DNA from: Symbiodinium natans | Lineage: Eukaryota > Sar > Dinophyceae > Suessiales > Symbiodiniaceae | Length of the DNA: 64,000 nt | Assembly (NCBI GenBank): GCA_905221605.1 | Contig: CAJNDS010000214.1 | Location: forward strand, 62,501-126,500 | Direction: 5' to 3' | Part shown: piece by piece, positions 38,055 through 47,096 of the stretch | How positions within the stretch are numbered: the stretch's first letter is position 1 | Layout: each line of letters starts with the position of its first letter | The notes under the pieces: generated by a model | Seen by the model: the letters and a program-made list of their open reading frames with translations, nothing else | Told to the model about the DNA's origin: nothing | The model's database searches: none | Translations under genes and position numbers: made by a program

Positions 38055-38238
38055 ATCCCCAAACCCCAAACCCCAAACCCCAAACCCCAAACCCCAAACC
38101 CCAAACCCCAAACCCCAAACCCCAAACCCCAAACCCCAAACCCCAAACCCCAAACCCCAAACCCCAAACCCTGACCCCTAAACCCTACACCCTAAACTTT
38201 AAACCCTAAACCCTATTTTACCCTAAACCCTAAACCCT
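38055..38238 (-). repeat. Homogeneous CCCCAAA block joined to CCCTAAA
   Basis: About 16 uninterrupted CCCCAAA units (TTTGGGG on the other strand), then normal CCCTAAA with variants. One substitution relative to the canonical repeat is fixed throughout the block. Confidence 0.95.
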
Positions 38239-38244
38239 GGTTGT

Positions 38245-38323
38245 TCCGTTCTTGGCATTGTGAGTGTCTTACCGAGCAGGCCTTTCGAGAGCAAGCGGAC
38301 GAGCTCACAGGCAGCGATGCGAC
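38245..38323 (+). CDS. Candidate exon left of element B1
   Basis: The phase reading SWHCECLTEQAFREQADELT then GSDATLP runs up to the family B element at 38328. Acidic helix-like. Confidence 0.35.
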
Positions 38324-38327
38324 ACTC

Positions 38328-38545
38328 CCCCCTGGTTCTTAGTGGGAATAAGGGAATTCGGGCCCTATATATACCCTTGAAGGGATTATATATAGGGTAC
38401 TGTACCTCCTGTATACCCTTTAAGGGATTATGTAGGGTACCTTCTATATACCCTTTAAGGGATTATAAAAAGGGCCCTATATGTCATACCCTTTAAGGGA
38501 TTATAGGGTACCTCATTCCCCCATTCCCTACTAAGAACCCGCCAG
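38328..38545. mobile_element. Family B inverted-repeat element, copy B1, with 4-base target duplication
   Basis: Left end CCCCCTGGTTCTTAGTGGG and right end CCCTACTAAGAACCCGCCAG. ACTC occurs immediately before and after. The inside repeats TACCCTTTAAGGGATTATA-type palindromes about four times, making it longer (218 bases) than copy B2. Confidence 0.95.
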
Positions 38546-38712
38546 ACTCTTCCGTCCTTGTTCCGCCCTCTGTGCGACGCCGAGGCAAAGAGCCGTGACA
38601 TGAACCTGCCTAGAGGGACGGCGCTCCTCTGGAAAAGAGCCGCGTCAGGGATGGAACATGGCCAACGTGCGGACATGACATGGCCTCTACATGCCACTCC
38701 ACATCATTTGGG
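38546..38712 (+). CDS. Candidate exon right of element B1
   Basis: Starting directly after the element's CAG, the phase reads TLPSLFRPLCDAEAKSRDMN then LPRGTALLWKRAASGMEHGQ to HHLGWQ, with a GTGTGT donor at about 38720. Confidence 0.45.
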
Positions 38713-39429
38713 ATGGCAGGTGTGTGACTTTGCAGACGGCGCACAGCTGGTTAGACGGTGCGAGGCGGGGGTTTTCAGGATTTGACAGGGAGGCCTGGGC
38801 AGAGAGGCCCGGTGCTGTTCCCTTTTGTTGTGGTGCACTCAGTTGCTCAGCAGTGTGCTTGCAGGACCTGGAGAACGAAGAGCCGATCTCCCCACTCCTC
38901 ATCCAAGCCGTCTGCTACCCAGGCATAGCTTGGCGATAGAATGGCGACGGAGTCGAGGCTTCCCGAAAGCCCTAAGCCCGCCCCGCCTTGCCCCATCCCA
39001 ACGGCAGGGAAAAGAGACCGGAAAAGAACCTTGAAACCCTTGGACACAGATCACGATCAACCCCACCCCTGGCGTGCAAGGACATGGACGAGCGTCAGCT
39101 CGATGGCGAGGCGGAAGTTGGCGAGTGGAAGTGCCCCTGCCCCCCCCCTCCCCCCGCGAATGTGTATCCGTAGCCTTCTTGCGTAGTGTGTTTACCCGTA
39201 CGCTCCAACAACGCCCGGCTAGGGTTTGTGTCATGTTGCTCCGCCCTCAGAAGTAGGCCCGTTTTGGTTTGGCGCCTCCCTCAGAAGTAAGAGGGCACGC
39301 GGTTGGTTGGAAATATATGATAGCATCGTTTTGCCAACTAGCGGCTCTTGAGAGGTACATGGTCTTGGACCCGAAAGGGGTCACGCTCCGAAGTCGTCCC
39401 ACGCATTGAGCTCAGATATGCCAAGACAT

Positions 39430-39500
39430 GGACCCTAAACTCTAAACTCTAAACCCTAAACCCTAGACCCTAAACCCTAAACCCTAAACCCTAAACCCTG
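39430..39500 (-). repeat. Telomeric array, CCCTAAA x10
   Basis: Ends at ACCCTGCTAG. Likely the intron before the exon at 39516. Confidence 0.95.
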
Positions 39501-39515
39501 CTAGTGGTCATTCGT

Positions 39516-39588
39516 GGCCGAGGTATGACAAGGCCTCCAAGTTGAAAGCCCGGCTGGAGGAAGGAGAGGCAAGGTCAAAGTCAAGGAT
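39516..39588 (+). CDS. Exon candidate (YDKASKLKARLEEGEARSKS)
   Basis: After GCCGAG: RYDKASKLKARLEEGEARSK SRI, ending at GATAAG with a GTCTGT donor. Charged helix. Confidence 0.45.
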
Positions 39589-40756
39589 AAGGTCTGTATC
39601 GTCTGTATCGTCTTCACTAATGATACTTATGAATAATGATAGTACTCATAATACTAAACATAATCATAATAATAGTAAAATAATAACAATGATGAAAATA
39701 TTAAAATGATAGTAATACTAAGAAAATAACAACAACAATAATAATACTCATAAATAATAATCATAATGATGATGATGACAATAATAATTATAAAATAACA
39801 ACAGTGATAGTCTGTGTTTTATCGTGAAAGCTTTGCAGTTTGCATGTGGAGGTGGTGGAAGTTCTCGAGCGGCTGGAAGGCGCAGACACGGAAGTGGCCT
39901 GAGGAGACACTTGTAGCCTGCGCGCTCGTGCGTAGCTTGTGCGTGTTGTACTTGTACGAGTCATACGCAGCAATCTCCCTAAACCCTAAACCTTAAACCC
40001 TAAACCCTAAACCCTAAGCCCCAAACCCGAACCCCTAAACCCCAAACCCTGAACCCTAAACCCTAAACCCCAAATCCTCCGATGGACCCTAGGTCTTCCT
40101 GCGAGTGGAGGGGCGGGACGGGCCTTGCAGCCGAGCTTGCAGACGTCGGAGATTGGCATGACATCACATCTGCGCTCCTCCCAACCCCCTAAACCCTAAA
40201 CCCTAAACCCTAAACCCTAAACCCTAAACCCTAAACCCTAAACCCTAAACCCTAAACCCTAAACCCTAAACCCTAAACCCCAAACCCCAAACCCCAAACC
40301 CTAAACCCTAAACCCTAAACCCTAAACCCTAAACCCTAAACCCCCCCCAAGGTCGACTGGCTGGGTATTTACGACCCAACCAGGGCCTGCGCCCTTCCTG
40401 AGGCGGCTGGGAAGCGTGATGCGGGCGGAGCATGGCTTTGCAAGCTGTGGCATACTGCGACATCCGTCAGGCTTGTGGAAGTAGAGGTCAAGAAGTGCAG
40501 CTTGTGCTCCCCATTGAGCACGATACCACGTCGGTGACATGTGGGGAGTCGGGCAATCCTCCCTAAACCCTAAACCCCGAAACCCTCAACCCTAAACCCT
40601 AAACCCTCTAACTGTTGCTGCTTGCAGCCTGAGCTTTTGTGTGTCGAGCTCTGAGTTCGCAGGTACTTTCAGGTGGTGTCTACGCGTGGCTGCCCCTTGC
40701 GGAGCCGCTGCTCACTGGCCGAGGCCGCGAAGGCGAGCTCGGCGAGTTGGGAGTCT

Positions 40757-40796
<40 letters not shown>

Positions 40797-41190
40797 TGAT
40801 AATAATAATTATTATTAGTATTAGCTCGATTATTGTTATGATTATTGTCATCATGTTTTTTATTGTTATTATTATTAGTAGTACTATGACTATAAGCTGC
40901 AGGTTAGGATAGATGACGAAGATTCGTGTCTGGAGGTCGGAAAGGTCGAAACCGGGCAGCTGCTGCGCATCACCGCCCGTGTGGAGGCAACCTCGAAAGA
41001 ATCCAGGAACCCTAAACCCTAAACCCTAAACCCTAAAACCCTAAACCCTAAACACAAAAACCCTAAACCCTAAACCCTAAACGGCCGACTTTCCGAACTG
41101 TGGCAGGTGGGAGGGACACACTGCTTCGGCCTCGAGAGCGGCGAGTGGGTCGTGTGTCCCAAGGCAGAGCGATTGCGCTTGAGACACTGT
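39516..41190 (+). CDS. Unknown gene whose introns are telomeric or AAT repeats
   Basis: Gene-level entry. Candidate exons at about 39516-39588, 39838-39900, 40100-40180, 40352-40510, 40670-40755, 40912-41005 and 41110-41190. Intervening sequence is AAT tract, telomeric, telomeric, telomeric, AAT tract, telomeric. The best exon (40352) reads VDWLGIYDPTRACALPEAAG then KRDAGGAWLCKLWHTATSVR. No family assigned; the D-W-[LI]-G-[IL]-[YF] start recalls beta-sandwich domains such as SKICH, but this is weak. Confidence 0.45.
39605..39810. repeat. AAT-rich intron tract
   Basis: AATAATAAT, AACAACAAC and TGATGATGA words for ~200 bases between two exon candidates. Confidence 0.85.
39838..39900 (+). CDS. 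Exon candidate (HVEVVEVLERLEGADTEVA)
   Basis: TTTGCAG acceptor, then LHVEVVEVLERLEGADTEVA before a stop; the donor must lie just upstream of it. Confidence 0.4.
39977..40078 (-). repeat. Telomeric array, CCCTAAA with variants
   Basis: About 14 units, with CCCGAAC and CCCCAAA variants in the middle. Confidence 0.95.
40100..40180 (+). CDS. Exon candidate (WRGGTGLAAELADVGDWHDI)
   Basis: Open phase SSCEWRGGTGLAAELADVGD then WHDITSALLP, ending where the next telomeric array begins. Confidence 0.4.
40187..40344 (-). repeat. Telomeric array, CCCTAAA x22
   Basis: Mostly perfect, with three CCCCAAA units in the middle. Intronic between two candidate exons. Confidence 0.95.
40352..40510 (+). CDS. 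Exon (VDWLGIYDPTRACALPEAAG)
   Basis: Open after CCAAG with G, reading VDWLGIYDPTRACALPEAAG then KRDAGGAWLCKLWHTATSVR and LVEVEVKKCSLCS. The clearest exon of this gene. It shares VRLVEVEV with the 13.5 kb cluster. Confidence 0.6.
40561..40609 (-). repeat. Telomeric array, CCCTAAA x7
   Basis: Two variant units (CCCCGAAA, CCCTCAA). Confidence 0.9.
40670..40755 (+). CDS. Exon candidate before an AAT tract
   Basis: TTTCAG acceptor with G; VVSTRGCPLRSRCSLAEAAK then ASSASWE. Another phase (GGVYAWLPLAEPLLTGRGRE) is also open, so the frame is unsettled. Confidence 0.35.
40757..40905. repeat. AAT microsatellite, intronic
   Basis: Twelve AAT units then TTATTATTAG-type sequence. Confidence 0.95.
40912..41005 (+). 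CDS. Exon (DDEDSCLEVGKVETGQLLRI)
   Basis: GATAG acceptor; DDEDSCLEVGKVETGQLLRI then TARVEATSKES. A telomeric array begins right after AATCCAGG. Confidence 0.5.
41008..41081 (-). repeat. Telomeric array, CCCTAAA
   Basis: Nine units, one with an inserted CACAAAA. Between the exons at 40912 and 41110. Confidence 0.95.
41110..41190 (+). CDS. Exon (VGGTHCFGLESGEWVVCPKA)
   Basis: GTGGCAG acceptor with G; VGGTHCFGLESGEWVVCPKA then ERLRLRHCELA. Followed by an AT-rich tract. Confidence 0.5.
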
Positions 41191-41279
41191 GAGCTTGCCC
41201 AAAGTTTATATTCATATTATTGATATTGTTATGAATAAATATTTTGAGTATTATTTATATTGTTATTCGGATTATATCT

Positions 41280-41735
41280 GAAGTTGCCTTCCTAAGTGTG
41301 ATGGAAAACTGCAACCAGGACTTTGAGGCACCTTTGAGCGGCCCTCTAGAAGTGCGAAAGATGCACAACGAGGAGGCAGTTGCGTCCTCGGTCGTGCGAC
41401 TTTCATGGATAGCAGATGTCCGAGACAGCCATGGGTTGCGCTGAGGAGGTCCAGGCTGAGGAGAGTGTGATGCTCCGCAAGCAGCCGACGGACCTTGCGT
41501 GGGCCGCCACGAAGAAGGCCTGGGACCTGACCCAGTGGCAAAGATGGGCCGCCTTCTATTTCACGATTTTTGCATTGTTTTTGGTAGGACGCGTGCGCGA
41601 GCGTCGTGCGTTTCAGAGGGGTTTCCCGTTGGAAGGTAAACCTTCCAAGACTAGTCAAACCCTCCCACCTTACACCCAAGCCGCTGCTGTAAATATTGCA
41701 ACCCCACGCTCAGCACTTCTCAGAAAAAACCTTCT
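41280..41735 (+). CDS. Hypothetical open frames
   Basis: Two frames: 41290-41444 (MENCNQDFEAPLSGPLEVRK) and 41416-41742 (LRKQPTDLAWAATKKAWDLT then QWQRWAAFYFTIFALFLVGR, with a hydrophobic stretch). Either may contain exons. Confidence 0.3.
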
Positions 41736-41994
41736 CCCTTAGGTAACGCTTAATGTTGTAACCTCTTTAGTGTGGGGGCCTTCCCCCCCCCCTCCCCCCT
41801 GAACAGTCGAGGCTGGATTTGCTCCTGTTTAAACGCTCCCGCGGGTTTATATGATTTTCGTAGCGAGGAGTTTAAAAGGGGCAGCGATGCCCGGCAATAT
41901 TCACATACATGGCCCCAAACGCATGGCGCCTAAACGCATGGCGCACGAGCGCGCGCCCTACCTTGTCTTTTTTCTGCATGTACCCTTTGTTGTG

Positions 41995-42052
41995 GCTGAC
42001 GCGGGTGGCCAAGGAAATGCATGTGTCAGAAAAGCGGTTGGCTGCCGTGCGA
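41995..42052 (+). CDS. Exon candidate left of element A9
   Basis: The phase RVAKEMHVSEKRLAAVRH runs up to the element. Confidence 0.35.
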
Positions 42053-42254
42053 CATGGGGGTTTCCGCACATAGGGGGTACCCTATTGGGGGATCCTTCTT
42101 ATAAGGGAATCCTTATTGGGGGTCCTTATTATAAGGGAATCCTACTCTTTGGGGATCCTTATTAAAAGAGAATCCTACTCTTTGGGGATCCTGATTATAA
42201 GGGAATCCTACTCTTTGGGGGTCTATATTCGGGCCCCCAAACATCCCGTGACAG
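42053..42254. mobile_element. Family A element, copy A9, internally expanded
   Basis: Starts CATGGGGGTTTCCGCACATA and ends CCCCCAAACATCCCGTGACAG. The inner 33-base module (GGGATCCTTATTATAAGG plus GAATCCTACTCTTT) is repeated about four times, making it nearly twice the usual length. Confidence 0.9.
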
Positions 42255-42323
42255 GTTCTGCTTCCCAAGTCCAAGGTGCTGGCGATCCGGAGGGTACCGG
42301 ATCCCAGCATCCGGGGGTGTCGG
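42255..42323 (+). CDS. Exon candidate between elements A9 and C3
   Basis: Directly after GTGACAG the frame reads SASQVQGAGDPEGTGSQHPG VSVG up to the family C element. Another phase (VLLPKSKVLAIRRVPDPS) is open as well. Confidence 0.4.
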
Positions 42324-42409
42324 TTGGGATGTTCCCCTTAGTGGGGATTCTAACAGGGGATATAGAATCCCTGTTAAGGACTGTGATAGTATGAGGGGGG
42401 AACTGTTGG
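42324..42409. mobile_element. Family C element, copy 3
   Basis: TTGGGATGTTCCCCTTAGTG on the left, GGGGGGAACTGTTGG on the right, with CCTGTTAAGGACTGTGAT inside. Confidence 0.85.
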
Positions 42410-42519
42410 TGTGGAGTGGTGCGTGGGTGACATGTCTGAGGCCTACGTGCAGGGGGAGATGTGGATGGAGGTCATGCAACTGGGCGGAATGTCTGGATGG
42501 GCCCTGCCGGCATGCTAGA
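42410..42519 (+). CDS. Exon (VEWCVGDMSEAYVQGEMWME)
   Basis: Open phase GVEWCVGDMSEAYVQGEMWM then EVMQLGGMSGWALPAC to a TAG; the telomeric array follows six bases later. Met/Glu/Trp-rich; unknown. Confidence 0.5.
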
Positions 42520-42524
42520 AGGGC

Positions 42525-42580
42525 TTAGGGTTTAGGGTTTAGGGTTCAGGGTCTAGGGTTTGGGGTTTAGGGTTTAGGGG
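42525..42580 (+). repeat. Telomeric array, TTTAGGG x8
   Basis: One TTCAGGG and one TCTAGGG unit. Next candidate exon starts after GTCGCCAG at 42627 (MPAADLQLEFSVSDQPRRSR). Confidence 0.95.
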
Positions 42581-43053
42581 GTTGTTTCGTTTCACAGTTG
42601 TTGCCAATGACTGTCGCCAGATGCCTGCTGCGGACCTACAGCTCGAGTTCTCGGTCTCCGACCAGCCTCGACGCAGTCGCTGATGCGGAGGTTCCTTCCC
42701 AGTAGGATTCTTTGTAGCCTGCTCGGCCTGAGGAGGTCCAAGCGGATGGAGCGCAGAAGGGTGCAGAAGTGGCATGCGACTGCGGATGCATCTGGATATT
42801 TGTGTCTCTGGCGACGGGTTACTCCGAAGGAGCACCGACGCCTTCTTTTTCCCAAATCCCCGCTAACGACGTCCTGCGACCAGCTGAACTTGCTGGCCAC
42901 AGTGAGGGAGCACCTCACTCTGTTAACGAGCGCGTTACAAAACGGAGCCTTTTGACACTGGCAGGTTTCTATATGTCTCTGTACTCAACCTATGTCTGAC
43001 CTCCCTGTTAATGGTAGATGATACAGCAGGCGCTGTGCATGAACTTTGAATGA

Positions 43054-43149
43054 GGTATGCGCCAGAGGCTGCGTATGGTTCATCCCTGAAGGGATTCTGG
43101 ACTTCGGATACGTGTGCACCTCAGGCCCTTGGCCCTCTGACAGGCGTCC
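43054..43149 (+). CDS. Exon candidate left of element C4
   Basis: The phase RYAPEAAYGSSLKGFWTSDT then CAPQALGPLTGVHW runs to the element, whose GTTCCCCC could be the donor. Confidence 0.4.
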
Positions 43150-43253
43150 ATTGGGATGTTCCCCCTTATACTGACAGTCCTTAATTGGGATTACAATAGC
43201 GGGTACTCTAATCCGTAGAAAGGACTGTTAGTAAAAGGGGGAACTTACCAAAG
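43150..43253. mobile_element. Family C element, copy 4
   Basis: TTGGGATGTTCCCCCTTATA at the left and TAAAAGGGGGAACTTACCAAAG at the right (inverted). Core TCCTTAATTGGGATTACA. Ends in AAAG, a possible acceptor. Confidence 0.9.
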
Positions 43254-43351
43254 CATGACATGTTGCGAGCAAAGGTGCGATGCCAGTCGCGCAGCCACTC
43301 CGTGCATGGGTCCAGAGAAGTTCATCGAAGTGTCATCCTCTGTGTGCATTC
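43254..43351 (+). CDS. Exon candidate between elements C4 and A10
   Basis: One phase reads MTCCEQRCDASRAATPCMGP then EKFIEVSSSVCIQ; another (HDMLRAKVRCQSRSHSVHGS) is also open. The segment is bounded by two inverted-repeat elements. Confidence 0.4.
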
Positions 43352-43448
43352 AGGGGTTTTCGAAATTAGGGGTACCTTACTAGGGGTCCTTATTACTATT
43401 TGGGGGTCTATATTAGGGTTCCCCCCCATATTCGTAAAGTCCCATGTG
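43352..43448. mobile_element. Family A element, copy A10
   Basis: GGGGTTTTCGAAATTAGGGG to CATATTCGTAAAGTCCCATG. Inner words CTTACTAGGGGTCC and ATTTGGGGGTCTATA. Confidence 0.85.
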
Positions 43449-43508
43449 GCTGACAACTTAAGACGACAAAGTGGAGCCATTTCCGTGCCAAGGTTGTTTT
43501 CAGCACAG

Positions 43509-43583
43509 ATGTGGACCTCAAAAGAGTCCGGCTGGTCCAGGCAGCTTCAGATCATCCACAGGACAGAGGGCTTCTTGACATGA
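43509..43583 (+). CDS. Exon candidate (DVDLKRVRLVQAASDHPQDR)
   Basis: CAGCACAG acceptor; DVDLKRVRLVQAASDHPQDR then GLLDM. Unknown. Confidence 0.4.
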   Translation: MWTSKESGWSRQLQIIHRTEGFLT

Positions 43584-43598
43584 CCGGAATTTAGTAAA

Positions 43599-44134
43599 TT
43601 GTTCTCTTCAAAAAACGGCCGCGCAGTTTTGCCGAGGACTTCCTTCGGAATGGAACTCTGGAGGTGGGGAAGTGGCTCCGTGCACGGGGTGCCGTGGCCC
43701 CAGGTTCCCCAGGTTGCGTGCGCGGCGCAGAGCGCGGCGCATGGTCCGTTGCTCTCGCAGGTCTCTCGTCTCTCGCAGGTCTCTTGCATGTTCTTGCGTC
43801 CCAAGGCTGCCGACCAGCCGCACTGCGAATCCTACCAGGTCATAGCTCCGGTTACACAGCGGGAGGCACCGCGGGTATCATGAAGGATCGAGGAAGAAGT
43901 TGCTGCAGCAGCTTTCCAAGTCAAAAAGCATCCTCGTTTCTTGAGGCCATTTGGTCGGGCGTGCTATCTCAGCCAGTCCGCTGCCTTCGCGTCAGGCCTC
44001 AGAAGTGCACGGGTGCCTGCGGATTGCACAATTTGGAGAAGGGGGGAGTGAATGTGCAGGATGCTCGCTGCCCAGAAGGCCAAGAGAGCTTGCTTCGTGT
44101 GATCACGCCTGCCTCGGGGCCTGTCGGGTTGTGA
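43599..44134 (+). CDS. Long open exon (PRSFAEDFLRNGTLEVGKWL)
   Basis: About 178 codons open on the + strand from KKRPRSFAEDFLRNGTLEVG, through KWLRARGAVAPGSPGC, to a TGA at 44132-44134. The first 55 residues look like folded protein; the rest is less certain and may include intron. Confidence 0.45.
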
Positions 44135-44304
44135 CTGGATCCGCAGAGAGAGCAGACTATGGAGGAGTGGATCATGCTGAAGTTTGCTGAAGTTGTCAGC
44201 GAGGCAGGGAGATGGGCTCTCTGCTCCCCAGCGCTATAATGACCGGGCCGATGAGCGGGTTCTCCTGAGTGACTTTAGGGGCATTTTTCAGCTTTAATCG
44301 CAAC

Positions 44305-44413
44305 TGAGGTTTCCGAAATTCGGGATACCTTAATGGGGTCCTGATTATATACGGGAGTCCTACTAGTTGGGTGGCCATTATAGGGGTCCTTTATTTTCCT
44401 CAACTCCCACAAG
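44305..44413. mobile_element. Family A element, copy A11
   Basis: TGAGGTTTCCGAAATTCGGG to TTATTTTCCTCAACTCCCACAAG. Divergent but with the family words GATACCTTAATGGGGTCC and GAGTCCTACTAGTTGGG. Confidence 0.75.
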
Positions 44414-44699
44414 AATGCAAGGCACGAAGGACGGTCCCGTTGTTGGGTGCGAGAGGAGAAGAACTGCGTCGGATGTAGACAGTGTGCGCCTGCCTCCAAT
44501 TGCCTTCCCAAGTGTGACAGAAAAGACAAACAGGACACGACGATTCTGAGGGATATCACAAGACAAAGGGATCTTCGCGGTGCCGCGCAAGCTATTTGTG
44601 CCGTGGAGAATCCTCGATAGGGGGCCTGTTAAAGCTCTCGCTGGTTTGAGTGGTTGGGCGGGGTGCCCTTGGATGGACAATTGGAGAGTTTGCCGCTAG

Positions 44700-45019
44700 A
44701 GAGATGGAGCGCGGCGCAAACGACATTTCAGACAGACTCTGGTTGACGATGCAGATGTTGAACCACTACGTGCCGCGCTGGCGGAGACTTGTTGTTTTTG
44801 TATGCTGGAAACTGGGATGCGGTCTCGGTTGACGAGCATGGCCAGCTGGAAGGGGTTGTTGCTCGGGCCTTTGCGCTTCTGGGGGAGGGGGGGGTGATGG
44901 GGTGTGGGGGGTGGGCAATGGCAAGGGCAGCAGCCGAAGAACAACTGACACCAGATCAAGGAGCTGTAGTGCTCTGCGCCAGGACCATAGGTGACCTCGG
45001 GGACGCCCCTCCTCCTTGA
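44700..45019 (+). CDS. Hypothetical exons
   Basis: Two stretches: FLYAGNWDAVSVDEHGQLEG (44789-44880) and ARAAAEEQLTPDQGAVVLCA (44925-45019), one phase, separated by a G-rich patch. Unknown. Confidence 0.3.
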
Positions 45020-45319
45020 CACCATAACTCGCCTAGAGCGCATCCCGAGCAGATCCTCAACTTGCCACTGGGACTTGCAGATGAGTTCTCAAGCCTCAAG
45101 CAGAGCTTGCAGGCCTGACGATTCCGGCGATTGCAGTATGCGATTGGCCGTGAAATACTACCATGCTACAAACGGGGTCGGGAAATATGTGGCCGTGCAA
45201 CAGTTCATTCAGCGAACGAATGCAGTGGTCTGCAGTATGTTGCAATATTTTGGTTGCCCACTGGCAGGTAGGGCCCAGGCCTGCGACCACCCAAGCAGCC
45301 ATGCAGGTGCGGGCTGCTC

Positions 45320-45616
45320 GTGTGCAATAGTTTGGAACATCTTGGCCTTGCAGTGTGCAAGGCCGTGCCTCCACGCAAGGAAGTCGAAGTGCCAACAGTC
45401 CCAGCCGCGCGGGCTGACCCGACACTGCTTGAGGAAACGGAGGATCCCACCACCACCGCCACCATGGACCGGCCCGAAACGGAGGGACCGGAAAAACCGG
45501 AAGGATCGGAGGGACTGGAGGCAATGGTATGGAATCCAGGGAGCTCTGGGACTGGGCAGCCGGGCCCTCGGCCGAGTGGAGCGTGGAGCCGTGTGATTTC
45601 TGTGTCTCCTGTGTGA
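45320..45616 (+). CDS. Hypothetical acidic Pro/Glu/Thr-rich open frame
   Basis: LEHLGLAVCKAVPPRKEVEV then a long acidic low-complexity part (RPETEGPEKPEGSEGLEAMV). Two minus-strand frames are open here as well. Confidence 0.35.
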   Translation: MCNSLEHLGLAVCKAVPPRKEVEVPTVPAARADPTLLEETEDPTTTATMDRPETEGPEKPEGSEGLEAMVWNPGSSGTGQPGPRPSGAWSRVISVSPV

Positions 45617-45639
45617 CACCAGGACCAATCAACCTCAAA

Positions 45640-46470
45640 CCGTCTCAAAATCGTAGGCGTTCAGCTTGAGCAAGGCATGCCCTAGGTGGGCAACTAGACA
45701 TAGCTAGACCATACATCTGCATTGAGTGAGAAGCTTGAAAACAAGTGAGAGGAGGGTGGGGTGACAGGAGTGTTAAACTGTAGCCCTAAGCCTTGGAGGG
45801 AGTGGGAAGCGATACATGCGGTTTGCAAACCGGAGACGAATGAGGCCCACTTGGGAAGTGGTGACGAAAATCTCGCCCACAACCCCTTATGGGGAGGACG
45901 CTGGTGACACGGACTCGAGCACACGGACCGAGCACACGGCGCTAGCCTCCTTTGACTACGCCTCTGCAAGCCAACCGTTTTGCACGTCATTGTACATCCG
46001 ACTTGTTGCAGGGTCACTTCGTGAGCGTGCGTGCGAAGGAAGCGTGCATGCGAAGGAAGCGTGCGAACGAAGCGTGCGAACGAAGCGTGCGAAGGCCACC
46101 ACAAACATGGGGAGATCTGAGCCGTCCGTGGGAAGAGGGAACGCGTGAAACCAGTGAAACCGCGCATACAAGGGGTTGAGCGAGCCTGAGCCTGTAAGCA
46201 GAACTCGTGATCGAATCATCATGCTGGCGTAGGCCCATAAAGGTGCAAGCGAGATATCCTTGTGCACTTCCAGGCCAGAAAGCTCGTCCTCCACGTACCA
46301 GCCACCTCTACCTCTGGCCCGGTTGAACGTGGCTCGATTGCAGCTTCGAACCGCTCACTCATTCGTACTACATTCGATGATGCTTTCGTTACAGGCCTGA
46401 ATTCAGCTAATTGAGTAGCTGTAGAACGAGTAGACCTCAGTATTCGGCTGAGGCGATCGTCCGCAGTGTG
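45640..46470. other. No certain gene; short tandem repeats
   Basis: A 13-base repeat GCGTGCGAACGAA, about five copies at 46023-46090. A 12-base repeat TGTTGAGGCTCA occurs three times at 46477-46507. Confidence 0.5.
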
Positions 46471-46688
46471 GAGGCTCATGTTGAGGCTCATGTTGAGGCT
46501 CATGTTGACGCTGCGAAAGAGCAGCAAACAGCGAGCAGCTGACAGGAGCCAGATCAGGACACCCTGGCAGGCATGCTGGCATTTTCTGCGCCTAGCTGAG
46601 CTGGGTCATGTATGGCCATGGGTGCATGCAAATCCTTGCAATTGTGATTCCCATGATCCTGGCACTGACAAGGTGGGACTGTTGGCAG

Positions 46689-46838
46689 GAATCGTAGGCA
46701 CGGTACACTGCGCAGACTCAGTGCTTGCCGAAGCTGTGCGCGCCGGAAAAGGCTGGGCGAATGTCTTCCTCTGCCAAACGCTCTCGTTGCCGGGAGTGCA
46801 CTTGGTGGGCAGGCTGCAAGGGGGCATTCTGTCAGAAC
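46689..46838 (+). CDS. Exon ending exactly at element A12
   Basis: GGCAG acceptor with G; IVGTVHCADSVLAEAVRAGK then GWANVFLCQTLSLPGVHLVG RLQGGILSE. It leaves one base of a split codon. Confidence 0.55.
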
Positions 46839-46955
46839 GTTTGGGGGTGTACGAAAATAGGGGACCCCTAATCTAGACCCTCAACTAGTAGGATCCCCTT
46901 ACAAGAAGGACCCGAATAAGGGTACCCCCCATATCGTAAACCCCCATCTCTGAAG
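46839..46955. mobile_element. Family A element, copy A12, apparently an exact 117-base intron
   Basis: Begins GTTTGGGGGTGTACGAAAAT, ends ATATCGTAAACCCCCATCTC plus TGAAG. Splicing at these ends joins the flanking frames in phase. Confidence 0.9.
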
Positions 46956-47096
46956 CTCAACGGCTGGAAGCTGGGTGCACCCACACGCGCCAGGCTCCCC
47001 TGCTGGATGGCATCCTTCGTGCCTGCCCGGGAGCTCGGGGTGTCGGGGCGGACAGCAGCCGTCGGCTCGGTTGGCTGGGACCAACCCTGCCATATG
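46956..47096 (+). CDS. Exon between elements A12 and A13
   Basis: With the split codon completed the frame reads PQRLEAGCTHTRQAPLLDGI then LRACPGARGVGADSSRRLGW and LGPTLPY. Unknown function. Confidence 0.55.
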
